Shown piece by piece: positions 9,337-16,720 of a stretch of 64,000 bases of DNA. Under the pieces are notes generated by a model. The model was given only the letters and a program-made list of their open reading frames with translations. It was not told the origin of the DNA and made no database searches. Each line of letters opens with the position of its first letter. Within the stretch, counting starts at the first letter, position 1. The DNA comes from an uncultured bacterium (lineage in GTDB: Bacteria > Actinomycetota > Thermoleophilia > Solirubrobacterales > 70-9): the NCBI GenBank assembly GCA_903901855.1, contig CAIUSP010000024.1:38061-102060 (forward strand), in the 5' to 3' direction. The translations under genes were made by a program, and so were the position numbers.

Positions 9337-10826
9337 CCGAGCAGGTCCAGGTCACTCACCTCGACCCGGTACCCGTCGCCCTCGTCCGACGCGGGCAGGC
9401 GCGTGAACCAGATCAGGTAGTAAGAGCTCGGTTCGGTGCCGTCGAGCACGATCGTACCCTTCGTCCCCAGATCGGCCGCTTCACCGACCGGTGTCCAGTC
9501 ACCCAGCGAGTCGGGTGGACCCCCCGCCCCTGACGCCGAGTAGACGGTGACCGACGACCCCGGCTCCGAGAGCCTCAGATCCACCTGGTCGACCGATTGA
9601 GGGCCATCCGTCTCGACCCAGAACCCCATCCCGCTCTTGTTGCCGAAGGACTCGACGGAGTAGGTCTCGCTGCTCCATGCGCTCCCCGAAGGATCACCAT
9701 CGACGATCCTTTCCACCTCGGTGCTGTGCTCGACTCCATCTCCCTCAGGGTCGAAATCACCGATCGCGACCACAGGCAAGCTCGAGCCACCCCAGCCTCC
9801 GAGTTGCCCTCCGCCCCACACGAGCGCGCCGATGATGATCAGAACTCCGAGCAGACCTACCGCGACCTTCCACCCGGACTTGGAACCTCTGCCCGACGAG
9901 GTCAGTGGCCTCCGCGCGGGCGGGACGGTCTCGAGTACGGTCGTGGCCTGATCCGAGCGTCGCAGGGCTGGCGCGCGCGCGGTGCTCTCGTCGAGCGAGA
10001 TCTCCAGATCGGCGATCATCTCGGCGATCGACTCGTAGCGCCTGTCCGGATCTTTCTCGGTCGCCCGGTCGACCACTGCTGCGACCGTTGCAGGAACCCC
10101 GGGTCGTTCCACGGCGACGTCGGGGATCCTCTCGCTGACGTGTTTCATCGCAACCGCAATTTGACTCTCTGCCTGGAACGGGACCTCGCCGGTGAGCAGT
10201 TCGTAGAGGACGATGCCCAGGGCATAGATGTCCGATCTTTCGTCGGCCAGCTCACCGCTCGCTTGCTCGGGTGATACGTAGTCGGTGGTGCCGACGACTT
10301 CTCCTGTGTCGGTCACTCCGTCGTCCTCGAGGGATCTCGCTATCCCGAAGTCCGTCACTCGCGCCCGGCCCTCCCTGTCGATCAGCACGTTCTGCGGCTT
10401 CACGTCCCTGTGTACCAAGAGGTTCTCGTGGGCGGCCTGCAGACCCCGGGCGATCTCGATCGAGTAGGCGACTGCCTGATCCACCGGCAGCGGCCCTCTG
10501 GCGAGGATCACTTCCTTCAGTGTCTGTCCCTCTACGTATTCGAAGACGATGAACGGCCTGCCGTTCTGCTCTCCTGCGTCGATCACGGGCACGAGGTTGG
10601 GATTGCTCAGCCGAGCGGCCGACTTGGCCTCCTTTCGGAACCTCGCGAGCTGGTGATCGGTTCCCGAGATCTCGCGGTGGAGCAGTTTGATCGCCACCGG
10701 CCGATCCAGAGTCAGGTCCACCGCGAGGTAGACGGTGCTCATACCCCCGCTGCCCAGTTTCGACTGGATGCGATAGCGGTCTACCAGGACCGCGCCGATG
10801 ATCTGTTTGGACTCTGGCTCGAGCAT
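9333..10826 (-). CDS. Receptor-like Ser/Thr protein kinase with beta-rich extracellular domain
   Basis: 497 residues. Kinase domain about 15-270 with GSGGMSTVYLAVD, VAIKLL, VHRDVKPQNVLID, VTDFGIARS and a VSPEQ activation segment. One membrane helix near residues 320-340 precedes a roughly 150-residue ectodomain without PASTA repeats. Its tail (strand-rich, with SSYYLIWFTRLP near the end) resembles the galactose-binding/discoidin-like fold found on other actinobacterial kinases; that fold call is my inference. It follows purM on the same strand with a 95-base gap and converges on ddl, sharing the CTAG stop overlap. Confidence 0.9.
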   Translation of the reverse strand: MLEPESKQIIGAVLVDRYRIQSKLGSGGMSTVYLAVDLTLDRPVAIKLLHREISGTDHQLARFRKEAKSAARLSNPNLVPVIDAGEQNGRPFIVFEYVEGQTLKEVILARGPLPVDQAVAYSIEIARGLQAAHENLLVHRDVKPQNVLIDREGRARVTDFGIARSLEDDGVTDTGEVVGTTDYVSPEQASGELADERSDIYALGIVLYELLTGEVPFQAESQIAVAMKHVSERIPDVAVERPGVPATVAAVVDRATEKDPDRRYESIAEMIADLEISLDESTARAPALRRSDQATTVLETVPPARRPLTSSGRGSKSGWKVAVGLLGVLIIIGALVWGGGQLGGWGGSSLPVVAIGDFDPEGDGVEHSTEVERIVDGDPSGSAWSSETYSVESFGNKSGMGFWVETDGPQSVDQVDLRLSEPGSSVTVYSASGAGGPPDSLGDWTPVGEAADLGTKGTIVLDGTEPSSYYLIWFTRLPASDEGDGYRVEVSDLDLLG

Positions 10827-10921
10827 GCTCCGGTGTTCCGTGAGTGGATCTTCCTGCCGGGACGGAGGTTATCCGGCGAGACCCGCGCGTCTGGTTGCCT
10901 TCCGCCTCCCGTTGCGCGCGG

Positions 10922-11917
10922 TCAATTCGCGCGGACGACGGCGCGTCCGCCTGTGGTGATCGAACCGATCCGACGGGTACCCGGATGGAATTCTCCGAGG
11001 ACCGAGACCGCTTCCCGCTCGTCTCCCTCGGGGACCACTACACAGAAGCCGCATCCCATGTTGAAGACCTGGTGCATCTCCTCATCCGCCACCGAAGCCC
11101 GCTCCGCGATCAGCCTGAAGATCTCACCAGGCTCCAACGGTTCGGAGATCTCGTAGGTCACGTCTGCGTCGAGCCTGAGCAGGTTCTCCAACCCACCGGA
11201 GGTGATGTGGGCGAGGCCCCTCACCTCCACGGCTGATCGGATCAGCGCCATCACCGACCTCACGTAGATAGTCGTCGGCTCGAGCAGTGCCTCCCCGAGC
11301 GGGCGCCCCAGCGTCTGGTCGTCCCATCCGAGATCCTCGAGCGCACTGCGTGCCAGCGTGTATCCGTTCGAGTGCAGCCCGCTCGAAGGGATACCGAGGA
11401 TCGCGTCTCCTGGACGGATACCGCTTCCTGTGATCAACTCGCCCGGAGCGACCACCCCGAAACAGGCTCCTGCCAGATCGAGTCCGTTCACGATCTCCCC
11501 GAGCTGCGCCAGCTCGCCTCCGACGATGTCGATCTCAGCCATCTCGGCTCCTGCAGCGAGCCCCTTCCCTATCTGCTCGGCGACCTCGGGATCCGCCCTG
11601 TCGACCGCCAGATAGTCGACCAGAGCTATCGGCTCTGCTCCGACGCAGATCACGTCGTTGACGTTCATCGCGATGCAGTCGATCCCGACGGTGTCCCAGC
11701 GCCCGAGTTGCTCGGCTATCAGCAGCTTGGTGCCCACTCCGTCGGTGGTGATCGCGATCCCGAGATCGTCACCGACTGCAACCACGTTCGCGTAGTGACC
11801 GCTCGGCAGCAGGGTTTGACGCCGTGCCGCACCCAGAGCGCCGACGAGGCGACTCACCGCCTCATCGGCGGTGTCCTGGCTTACCCCGGCGCGACCGTAC
11901 GCGTCCTCGGGACTCAA
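10922..11917 (-). CDS. purM: Phosphoribosylformylglycinamidine cyclo-ligase
   Basis: 331 residues. PurM closes the imidazole ring, converting FGAM to AIR with ATP, in purine synthesis. Recognisable by the N-terminal DAYGRAGV, the GVGTKLLIAEQ loop, DCIAMNVNDVICVGAEP, and GIPSSGLHSNGY. The start is TTG inside the stop of uppP (TTGA), so translation is coupled to that cell-envelope gene. It is separated by more than 30 kb from the main purine cluster in this window, which lacks its own purM. Confidence 0.96.
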   Translation of the reverse strand: MSPEDAYGRAGVSQDTADEAVSRLVGALGAARRQTLLPSGHYANVVAVGDDLGIAITTDGVGTKLLIAEQLGRWDTVGIDCIAMNVNDVICVGAEPIALVDYLAVDRADPEVAEQIGKGLAAGAEMAEIDIVGGELAQLGEIVNGLDLAGACFGVVAPGELITGSGIRPGDAILGIPSSGLHSNGYTLARSALEDLGWDDQTLGRPLGEALLEPTTIYVRSVMALIRSAVEVRGLAHITSGGLENLLRLDADVTYEISEPLEPGEIFRLIAERASVADEEMHQVFNMGCGFCVVVPEGDEREAVSVLGEFHPGTRRIGSITTGGRAVVRAN

Positions 11918-12864
11918 CTGTCCGTTCCCGGTTTGGTGGTCCCCGACACGGTCCCGATACTGCCGTTCGTCGCGGCGCCGTTCGTGTGTGAGGACCCGTT
12001 GTTCGCTCCAGGCACCTCTACAGCGGTGCGTTTCCGCCTCTCGGACCTCAGCTTGAACAGGGTCACCGCTGCCAGTCCACTCCGGTAGAGCGCATAGGGC
12101 CAGAGAGCACGGTCACGCTCGACCAAGCCGATCAGCGCCTGAGATGTGAGGGTCGAGCCGAACGAAGCCGCGGTTCCTGCGGCAAGCGCACGACGGTTGG
12201 CCCGGGAGATCCCCCGCTTGCGCAACCGGTCTCCTTTCAACAGAGCAGCCCCCACGATCACTGGTAGGGCGACGGTCCTCGAGAGGATGTTCGACTGTTC
12301 ACGACTGAACCCGCGCAGCCGCGCCGCGGTAAGGGTCGCGCCATTTCGTGACACACCCGGTGCGAGGGCCGCGGCCTGACCGATGCCGAGGCACAGTCCG
12401 TCCACGGCGGTTGCGTCACCCCTACCTCTCTCCTGGGGGTTTCGGTCTGCGGCGACCATCGCTGCGGATCCCACCAGCAGCCCCGCAGCGGTCGCCTCGG
12501 GTCCTCCAAGGCGCTGTTCGATTTGGCGCTCGAAGAAGTACCCGATCAGCGCGGGCGGGATGAATGAGAGGAGGAGGACGGATGCACGCCTCAGGTCGAA
12601 TGCCCGCAACTCCGATTCGATCAGACGTCGTTGTCCGATCAGCAGTGCCAAAGCGGTTCCGGCGTGTACGGCCACCTCGAAGCTCTTCCGGATCTCGGGA
12701 TCTATCCGGTCCCAGTCCCAGTCCGCCATCCATGGGCCGAGGCTCAGGTGTGCCGAACTCGAGACTGGCAGCAGCTCCGTCGGCCCCTGGATCAGACCCA
12801 TGGCAACTGCCTGGCGGATCGGGATCTCGCCCTCCTCGTTGACCTGCCGACCTGGCTCGCTCAG
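11914..12864 (-). CDS. uppP: Undecaprenyl-diphosphatase UppP (BacA), probable CTG start
   Basis: Integral membrane phosphatase that regenerates undecaprenyl phosphate from the pyrophosphate. The family motifs are clear: GLIQGPTELLPVSSSAHL (the E-rich and PVSSS site) and PGVSRNGAT (second catalytic region). The C-terminus carries a low-complexity Asn/Gly/Ser/Thr tail. Start choice: the first ATG (12801) would delete the start of helix 1, and no ATG, GTG or TTG lies within about 25 codons upstream, but a CTG at 12864 overlaps the dedA stop as CTGA, giving 316 residues. I therefore place the start there, with moderate certainty; the gene itself is certain. Confidence 0.9.
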   Translation of the reverse strand: MSEPGRQVNEEGEIPIRQAVAMGLIQGPTELLPVSSSAHLSLGPWMADWDWDRIDPEIRKSFEVAVHAGTALALLIGQRRLIESELRAFDLRRASVLLLSFIPPALIGYFFERQIEQRLGGPEATAAGLLVGSAAMVAADRNPQERGRGDATAVDGLCLGIGQAAALAPGVSRNGATLTAARLRGFSREQSNILSRTVALPVIVGAALLKGDRLRKRGISRANRRALAAGTAASFGSTLTSQALIGLVERDRALWPYALYRSGLAAVTLFKLRSERRKRTAVEVPGANNGSSHTNGAATNGSIGTVSGTTKPGTDS

Positions 12865-13523
12865 GATCCGGTGCCTGCCTTGGCCGTTGCCGTCTGGTCG
12901 CCGGAGCCTCCGTCTCTTCGATTGCGTCGCCAGCGAACGATCAGCCAGACGACCCCGCCGATGATCGCCGCCGCCACCACGTAGTCGAAGTAGTGCAGGT
13001 AGTCCTTCCATTCCCGCCAGTTCTCTCCAGCGAGGGTGCCGAGGTAGCCCAGCGCGAGCACCCAAGGGATACACCCGAGCACCGTGAACAGGGTGAAGCG
13101 CCCGAACGGCATTCGTGCCACCCCTGCAGGCAGAGAGATGAAGGTCCTCACTATCGGGAGCAGCCGGGTGAAGAAGACAGCGGCTTCCCCATGGCGCTCG
13201 AACCACCGGTCGGCAGTGGCGAGGTGCTTCTGGTTCACATGGAAGACCTTGTGACGTTCGAGGAGCTCGAGCCGACCGAAATAGCCCACCGCATAGGCAA
13301 CCCACGATCCGATTAGGTTCCCGATCACTCCTGCAGCAGTTATGCCGATCAGGGTCAGATCCCCGTCGCTCACCTTGAAGCCGGCGAACAGCATGGTCGC
13401 CTCGCTCGGGATCGGTATGCAGGCGCTCTCGAGGAGCATCAGCACGAAGATCCCGGCGTAGCCGATCTCGCCGATTACATCGACACAGAAGTTGATGAGT
13501 GGATCGAGGATTACGTCGGTCAT
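12861..13523 (-). CDS. DedA-family membrane protein
   Basis: 220 residues with about five hydrophobic segments and the DedA/VTT signatures: the early ESACIPIPSEATM motif and, in the middle, FFTRLLPIVRTFISLPAG. Proteins of this family have been shown to act as undecaprenyl-phosphate flippases or transporters. The gene overlaps uppP (CTGA), so making and re-importing undecaprenyl phosphate would be coupled here. It is transcribed away from the glycan locus that consumes the same carrier. The specific lipid substrate is inferred from context. Confidence 0.9.
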   Translation of the reverse strand: MTDVILDPLINFCVDVIGEIGYAGIFVLMLLESACIPIPSEATMLFAGFKVSDGDLTLIGITAAGVIGNLIGSWVAYAVGYFGRLELLERHKVFHVNQKHLATADRWFERHGEAAVFFTRLLPIVRTFISLPAGVARMPFGRFTLFTVLGCIPWVLALGYLGTLAGENWREWKDYLHYFDYVVAAAIIGGVVWLIVRWRRNRRDGGSGDQTATAKAGTGS

Positions 13524-13640
13524 TGGTTGGTCACCGGCGCGTCGTGAACGCTTCCTCGACTCTCCGGCGGTTCACATCCTAGGGACGCGAGCCACGGAGC
13601 GGGCGCACGGGAACTTCCTCGCAGCGGCGTCTCGGGGGAC

Positions 13641-13646
13641 TAGACT
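13641..13646 (+). promoter_or_regulatory. Candidate -10 box (TAGACT) of the glycan locus
   Basis: TAGACT ends 11 bases before the ATG of the 4,6-dehydratase gene and no Shine-Dalgarno sequence fits between them, so a start at or near the A of ATG is likely. It belongs to the recurrent TAGNNT-then-start pattern of this window. Confidence 0.5.
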
Positions 13647-13657
13647 CGTTTTCCTGC

Positions 13658-15541
13658 ATGGAACGGTTTGACCCTGTCTACAGGCATCGGATCTCCCAAG
13701 TCGTCGCCGACGCGATTCTCGTCGCGGCCTCGTTCTACCTAGCGTTCCGCCTGAGGTTCCTCGATACCCAGGGCGGGATACCGGAGCGGTACGTGGAGAT
13801 GCTCACGCTTTCGATCGGCTTCGTGGTGGTCGGGAAGCTCTGCGTCTTCGCGATCTCGGGGCTCTACGAGAAGTGGTGGCGCTACTTCCGCTTGACCGAT
13901 TACGCCGTGGTGTTGCGCGCGGTCGCGATCTCCACCGTCATCCTGGTGCTCGGATTCCTCCTGATAGAACCGTTTCCCTATCCCCTGCCCCGCTCGGTGA
14001 TCGTCTTCGACTTCCTGCTCACCCTCACGCTGGTCGGCGGGGCACGCTTGCTGGTGAGGATGTTCATCGAACGACCCTCTCGCAAGGCCGGATCGGATTC
14101 CAGAGAGGTGCTCGTGGTGGGAGCTGGCTCAGGAGGTCAGATGGTCGTTCGGGAGCTCCAGTTGAACCCCAATCTCGGTGCGAACGCTGTCGCATTCCTG
14201 GACGACGATCCGCGCAAACGCGGCATGCGTCTCCATGGAGTGAAGGTGCTCGGCACCACCGACGAGATCGGCCAGGTCCTCGACGAGATCGAGCCGGATG
14301 AGGTTTCCATCGCCATCCCCTCTGCCCCAGGCGAGCTTCGAGGCCGGGTGGTAGCAGCGTGTCGAGAACGCAATGTGACCGTCCGGACTCTTCCGACGGT
14401 ATTCGAACTGCTTCGAGGTGGGGTGCAACTCACCAAGCAGCTGCGTGAGGTTCAGGTCGAGGACGTCCTCGGACGCGATCCAGTGGTGATGGAACTCGAT
14501 CGAGTGGGCGCCTACCTCGAGGGCAAGACCGTGATGATCACCGGTGCCGGAGGATCGATCGGCTCGGAGTTGGCCAGACAGGTTGCGCGAGTGGGACCGA
14601 GGAAGCTCGTATTGCTCGATCACGCCGAAGACAATCTGTTCAAGATCGACCGTGAGATGACCGAGGAGCGGCACTTCGCCCGCACCGAGGCGGTGCTCGC
14701 CGACTGTCGCGAACCCGACCGGATGTTGGAGGTGATGCAGCAGCACACACCGGATGTGGTCTTCCACGCGGCCGCCTACAAGCACGTACCCCTGATGGAG
14801 GCGAACCCGCTGGAGGCCGTGCGTAACAACTCGCTCGGGACGATGGTGACCGCGCAGACCGCAGCGGCTTCCGGATGTGAGCGGTTCCTGCTCGTCTCGA
14901 CCGACAAGGCGGTCGATCCCAGAACCGTGATGGGCGCTTCGAAGGCGTTGGCGGAGTGGATCATCGAGGCCGCCGGCAAGAAGCATCCGCAAACCAGGTT
15001 CATGGCGGTCCGATTCGGGAACGTACTCGCTTCGTCGGGCAGCGTGGTTCCGATCTTCCGCAGCCAGATCGAACGTGGAGGACCGGTGACGATCACCGAC
15101 CTCGAGATGACCCGCTACTTCATGACCATTCCCGAGGCGGTTCAGCTGGTGATCCGCGCCGGCGATCTGGGAGCGGGAACCGGTGAGGTGTTCGTGCTCG
15201 ATATGGGCGAGCCGGTGAAGATCGTGGAGTTGGCGCACAACATGATCCGGCTTGCAGGACTCGAGCCCGAGACAGACATCGCCATAGAGGTGATCGGCAG
15301 GAGACCGGGAGAGAAGCTCCACGAGGAACTGTTCAACTCCGACGAGCGTTCGCAGCCGACCTCATCCGAGCGGATCTTGCGCGCGGTCAGGAGGGCTCCA
15401 GTGGATCCGGAGTGGGTCCAGGGAGCGGTTGGCAAGGCCGAGGAGTTGATCAGGGAGGCCGACGAGTCGGTCATCTCCGACTGGCTGATCGAGCTCGCCT
15501 CAGAGCGCCGACGGATCAACTCGACGACCCTCGACGCGTGA
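13658..15541 (+). CDS. Membrane-bound nucleotide-sugar 4,6-dehydratase (WbpM/PglF/CapD family)
   Basis: 627 residues: four N-terminal membrane helices, a first Rossmann-like domain (VVGAGSGGQMVVREL at about 150-165), then a catalytic short-chain dehydratase domain with TGAGGSIGSELARQ near residue 295, HAAAYKHVPLME and STDKAVDPRTVMGASK. The usual Tyr-x3-Lys is Met-x3-Lys, the mark of inverting UDP-GlcNAc-type 4,6-dehydratases. It likely makes a 6-deoxy-4-keto amino sugar that primes the glycan built by the downstream genes. First gene of the locus, just behind a TAGACT box. Confidence 0.93.
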   Translation: MERFDPVYRHRISQVVADAILVAASFYLAFRLRFLDTQGGIPERYVEMLTLSIGFVVVGKLCVFAISGLYEKWWRYFRLTDYAVVLRAVAISTVILVLGFLLIEPFPYPLPRSVIVFDFLLTLTLVGGARLLVRMFIERPSRKAGSDSREVLVVGAGSGGQMVVRELQLNPNLGANAVAFLDDDPRKRGMRLHGVKVLGTTDEIGQVLDEIEPDEVSIAIPSAPGELRGRVVAACRERNVTVRTLPTVFELLRGGVQLTKQLREVQVEDVLGRDPVVMELDRVGAYLEGKTVMITGAGGSIGSELARQVARVGPRKLVLLDHAEDNLFKIDREMTEERHFARTEAVLADCREPDRMLEVMQQHTPDVVFHAAAYKHVPLMEANPLEAVRNNSLGTMVTAQTAAASGCERFLLVSTDKAVDPRTVMGASKALAEWIIEAAGKKHPQTRFMAVRFGNVLASSGSVVPIFRSQIERGGPVTITDLEMTRYFMTIPEAVQLVIRAGDLGAGTGEVFVLDMGEPVKIVELAHNMIRLAGLEPETDIAIEVIGRRPGEKLHEELFNSDERSQPTSSERILRAVRRAPVDPEWVQGAVGKAEELIREADESVISDWLIELASERRRINSTTLDA

Positions 15542-15581
15542 GCAAGTCCGGTCCGGACGGGACTCCCTGACTCAGGGCGAC

Positions 15582-15587
15582 TAGAAT
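15582..15587 (+). promoter_or_regulatory. Candidate -10 box (TAGAAT) before the LytR_C gene
   Basis: TAGAAT lies in a C-rich intergenic spacer 18 bases before the ATG at 15606. It would give a leader of about 12 bases without a ribosome site. No clear -35 is visible. Confidence 0.4.
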
Positions 15588-15605
15588 CCCCCGCCGCGCC
15601 CCCTT

Positions 15606-16274
15606 ATGGAAATCCTTCAGCAGATAGGTGCAGTAGCCGGAATCGCAGCCTTCCTGGGAGTTGCGGTTCTCGCGCTCCTCTACTTCGTCCAGGGACGGGA
15701 CGTTCGACGCCTGCGTGAGAACGCCGAGTATCTGGTCGAGAACCCTGAGGCCGCCGCCGACACCTCCCGAGCCGAAGGTTTCCGCAGGGCTGAGCTGACC
15801 CGCCAAGCCACTGAGCGCAAGGAGCGCATGCTCGAGCGCACCGCCGGAGCACGTGGTCGACTCCCCGACGGACGTGTCTTGGCAGTGATCGCGATTGGCG
15901 CGCTGCTGCTGATCGGTGGGGTCGTCTTCGCCATCACACGAGGTGGTGGCTCCGATTCCGGCCAGAGCGCAGGCGGTGACGCTGCAAATACCCAAGTGGC
16001 GGTCCTGAACAGCACTTCGTCGGCAGGCCTCGCTGCCGAGTACGCGAATCGAGTCAAGAAGCTCGGCTACCGGGTCACGCCGGTCGGTAACAGCGATCAG
16101 CCTTTCGACTCGAGCGTCGTCTACTTCGAGCCCGCCGGTGAGGATGAGGCTGGTGACGTCGCCTCAGCGGTGGGAGTCGGCGTGATCCAGCCAATCAGCT
16201 CAGAGATCCGACCGCAGGCAGGCGGAGCCTCCGTGGTGGTGGTCCTGGGCTCGGACAAGGCTTCGGGCGTCTGA
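15606..16274 (+). CDS. Membrane protein with C-terminal LytR_C domain
   Basis: 222 residues. A first hydrophobic helix at 8-27, a charged Arg/Glu-rich cytoplasmic stretch, a second helix at about 96-115 (VLAVIAIGALLLIGGVVFA), then an extracellular LytR_C domain from about 130 (VAVLNSTSSAGLAAEYANRVKK is its first strand-helix). LytR_C domains occur at the end of LytR-CpsA-Psr glycan ligases; here the catalytic LCP domain is absent. It sits between the dehydratase and the O-antigen-ligase-like gene and overlaps the next gene as CTGA. Function unknown; a role in glycan attachment is only suggested by context. Confidence 0.85.
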   Translation: MEILQQIGAVAGIAAFLGVAVLALLYFVQGRDVRRLRENAEYLVENPEAAADTSRAEGFRRAELTRQATERKERMLERTAGARGRLPDGRVLAVIAIGALLLIGGVVFAITRGGGSDSGQSAGGDAANTQVAVLNSTSSAGLAAEYANRVKKLGYRVTPVGNSDQPFDSSVVYFEPAGEDEAGDVASAVGVGVIQPISSEIRPQAGGASVVVVLGSDKASGV

Positions 16275-16720
16275 GTTCGACAGATCGACGCGCGGGTAAC
16301 CCGATCCCGATCGTCGTGATCGGGTTACTCGTGGTGGGAACCCTTGCGGCCATCTTCGTCACCCAGCAGCTCCGGGCCGAGGGAACCGTGGTCAGTGACG
16401 TCGAGACCACGCGAGGCGCCTTCGATGAGTGTCCGAGAGACGAACGAGGCCCGGGTATACCCATCTCCTTCTACCTCCAGCGCGACGACAGGGTCAGCGC
16501 CGAGATCGTCGCCTTCGACCGCCTCGAGACCGTCAGGAGACTGTTCTCTGCGCGGCCTCTCTCTGGTCCGGGGCGTCACTGTGCCCCCTGGGATGGTCTC
16601 GACGACACGGGAGAGCCCGCAGAGCCTGGCAGGTACCGGCTGAGGATCGGTCTCGCCGACCTCCAGCGCGAAGCGACCGCCGGAGAACCGATCCGGCTCG
16701 GCAGGAAATCCACACCGTGA
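16271..16720 (+). CDS. Small membrane-anchored FlgD-Ig-like protein, probable CTG start
   Basis: About 149 residues. An N-terminal basic stretch (SSTDRRAGNP) and a membrane helix (about 12-32) precede an extracellular beta domain whose C-terminal part, WDGLDDTGEPAEPGRYRLRI, fits the FlgD-Ig-like pattern (W-D-G-x-D-x-x-G...P-G-x-Y). The codon at 16271 is CTG and overlaps the previous stop as CTGA; starting there restores a positive-inside flank and AAGG lies about 10 bases upstream. The only alternative is GTG at 16316, inside the helix and without a ribosome site. Two Cys (in DECP and RHCAPW) could pair. It overlaps the ligase gene as GTGA. Role unknown. Confidence 0.75.
   Translation: MSSTDRRAGNPIPIVVIGLLVVGTLAAIFVTQQLRAEGTVVSDVETTRGAFDECPRDERGPGIPISFYLQRDDRVSAEIVAFDRLETVRRLFSARPLSGPGRHCAPWDGLDDTGEPAEPGRYRLRIGLADLQREATAGEPIRLGRKSTP

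Noticed and set aside
11914..13305. Reading uppP as a 463-residue protein from an upstream start
   Set aside because: The extra N-terminal part is antisense-like low-quality sequence lying entirely in another frame of dedA.
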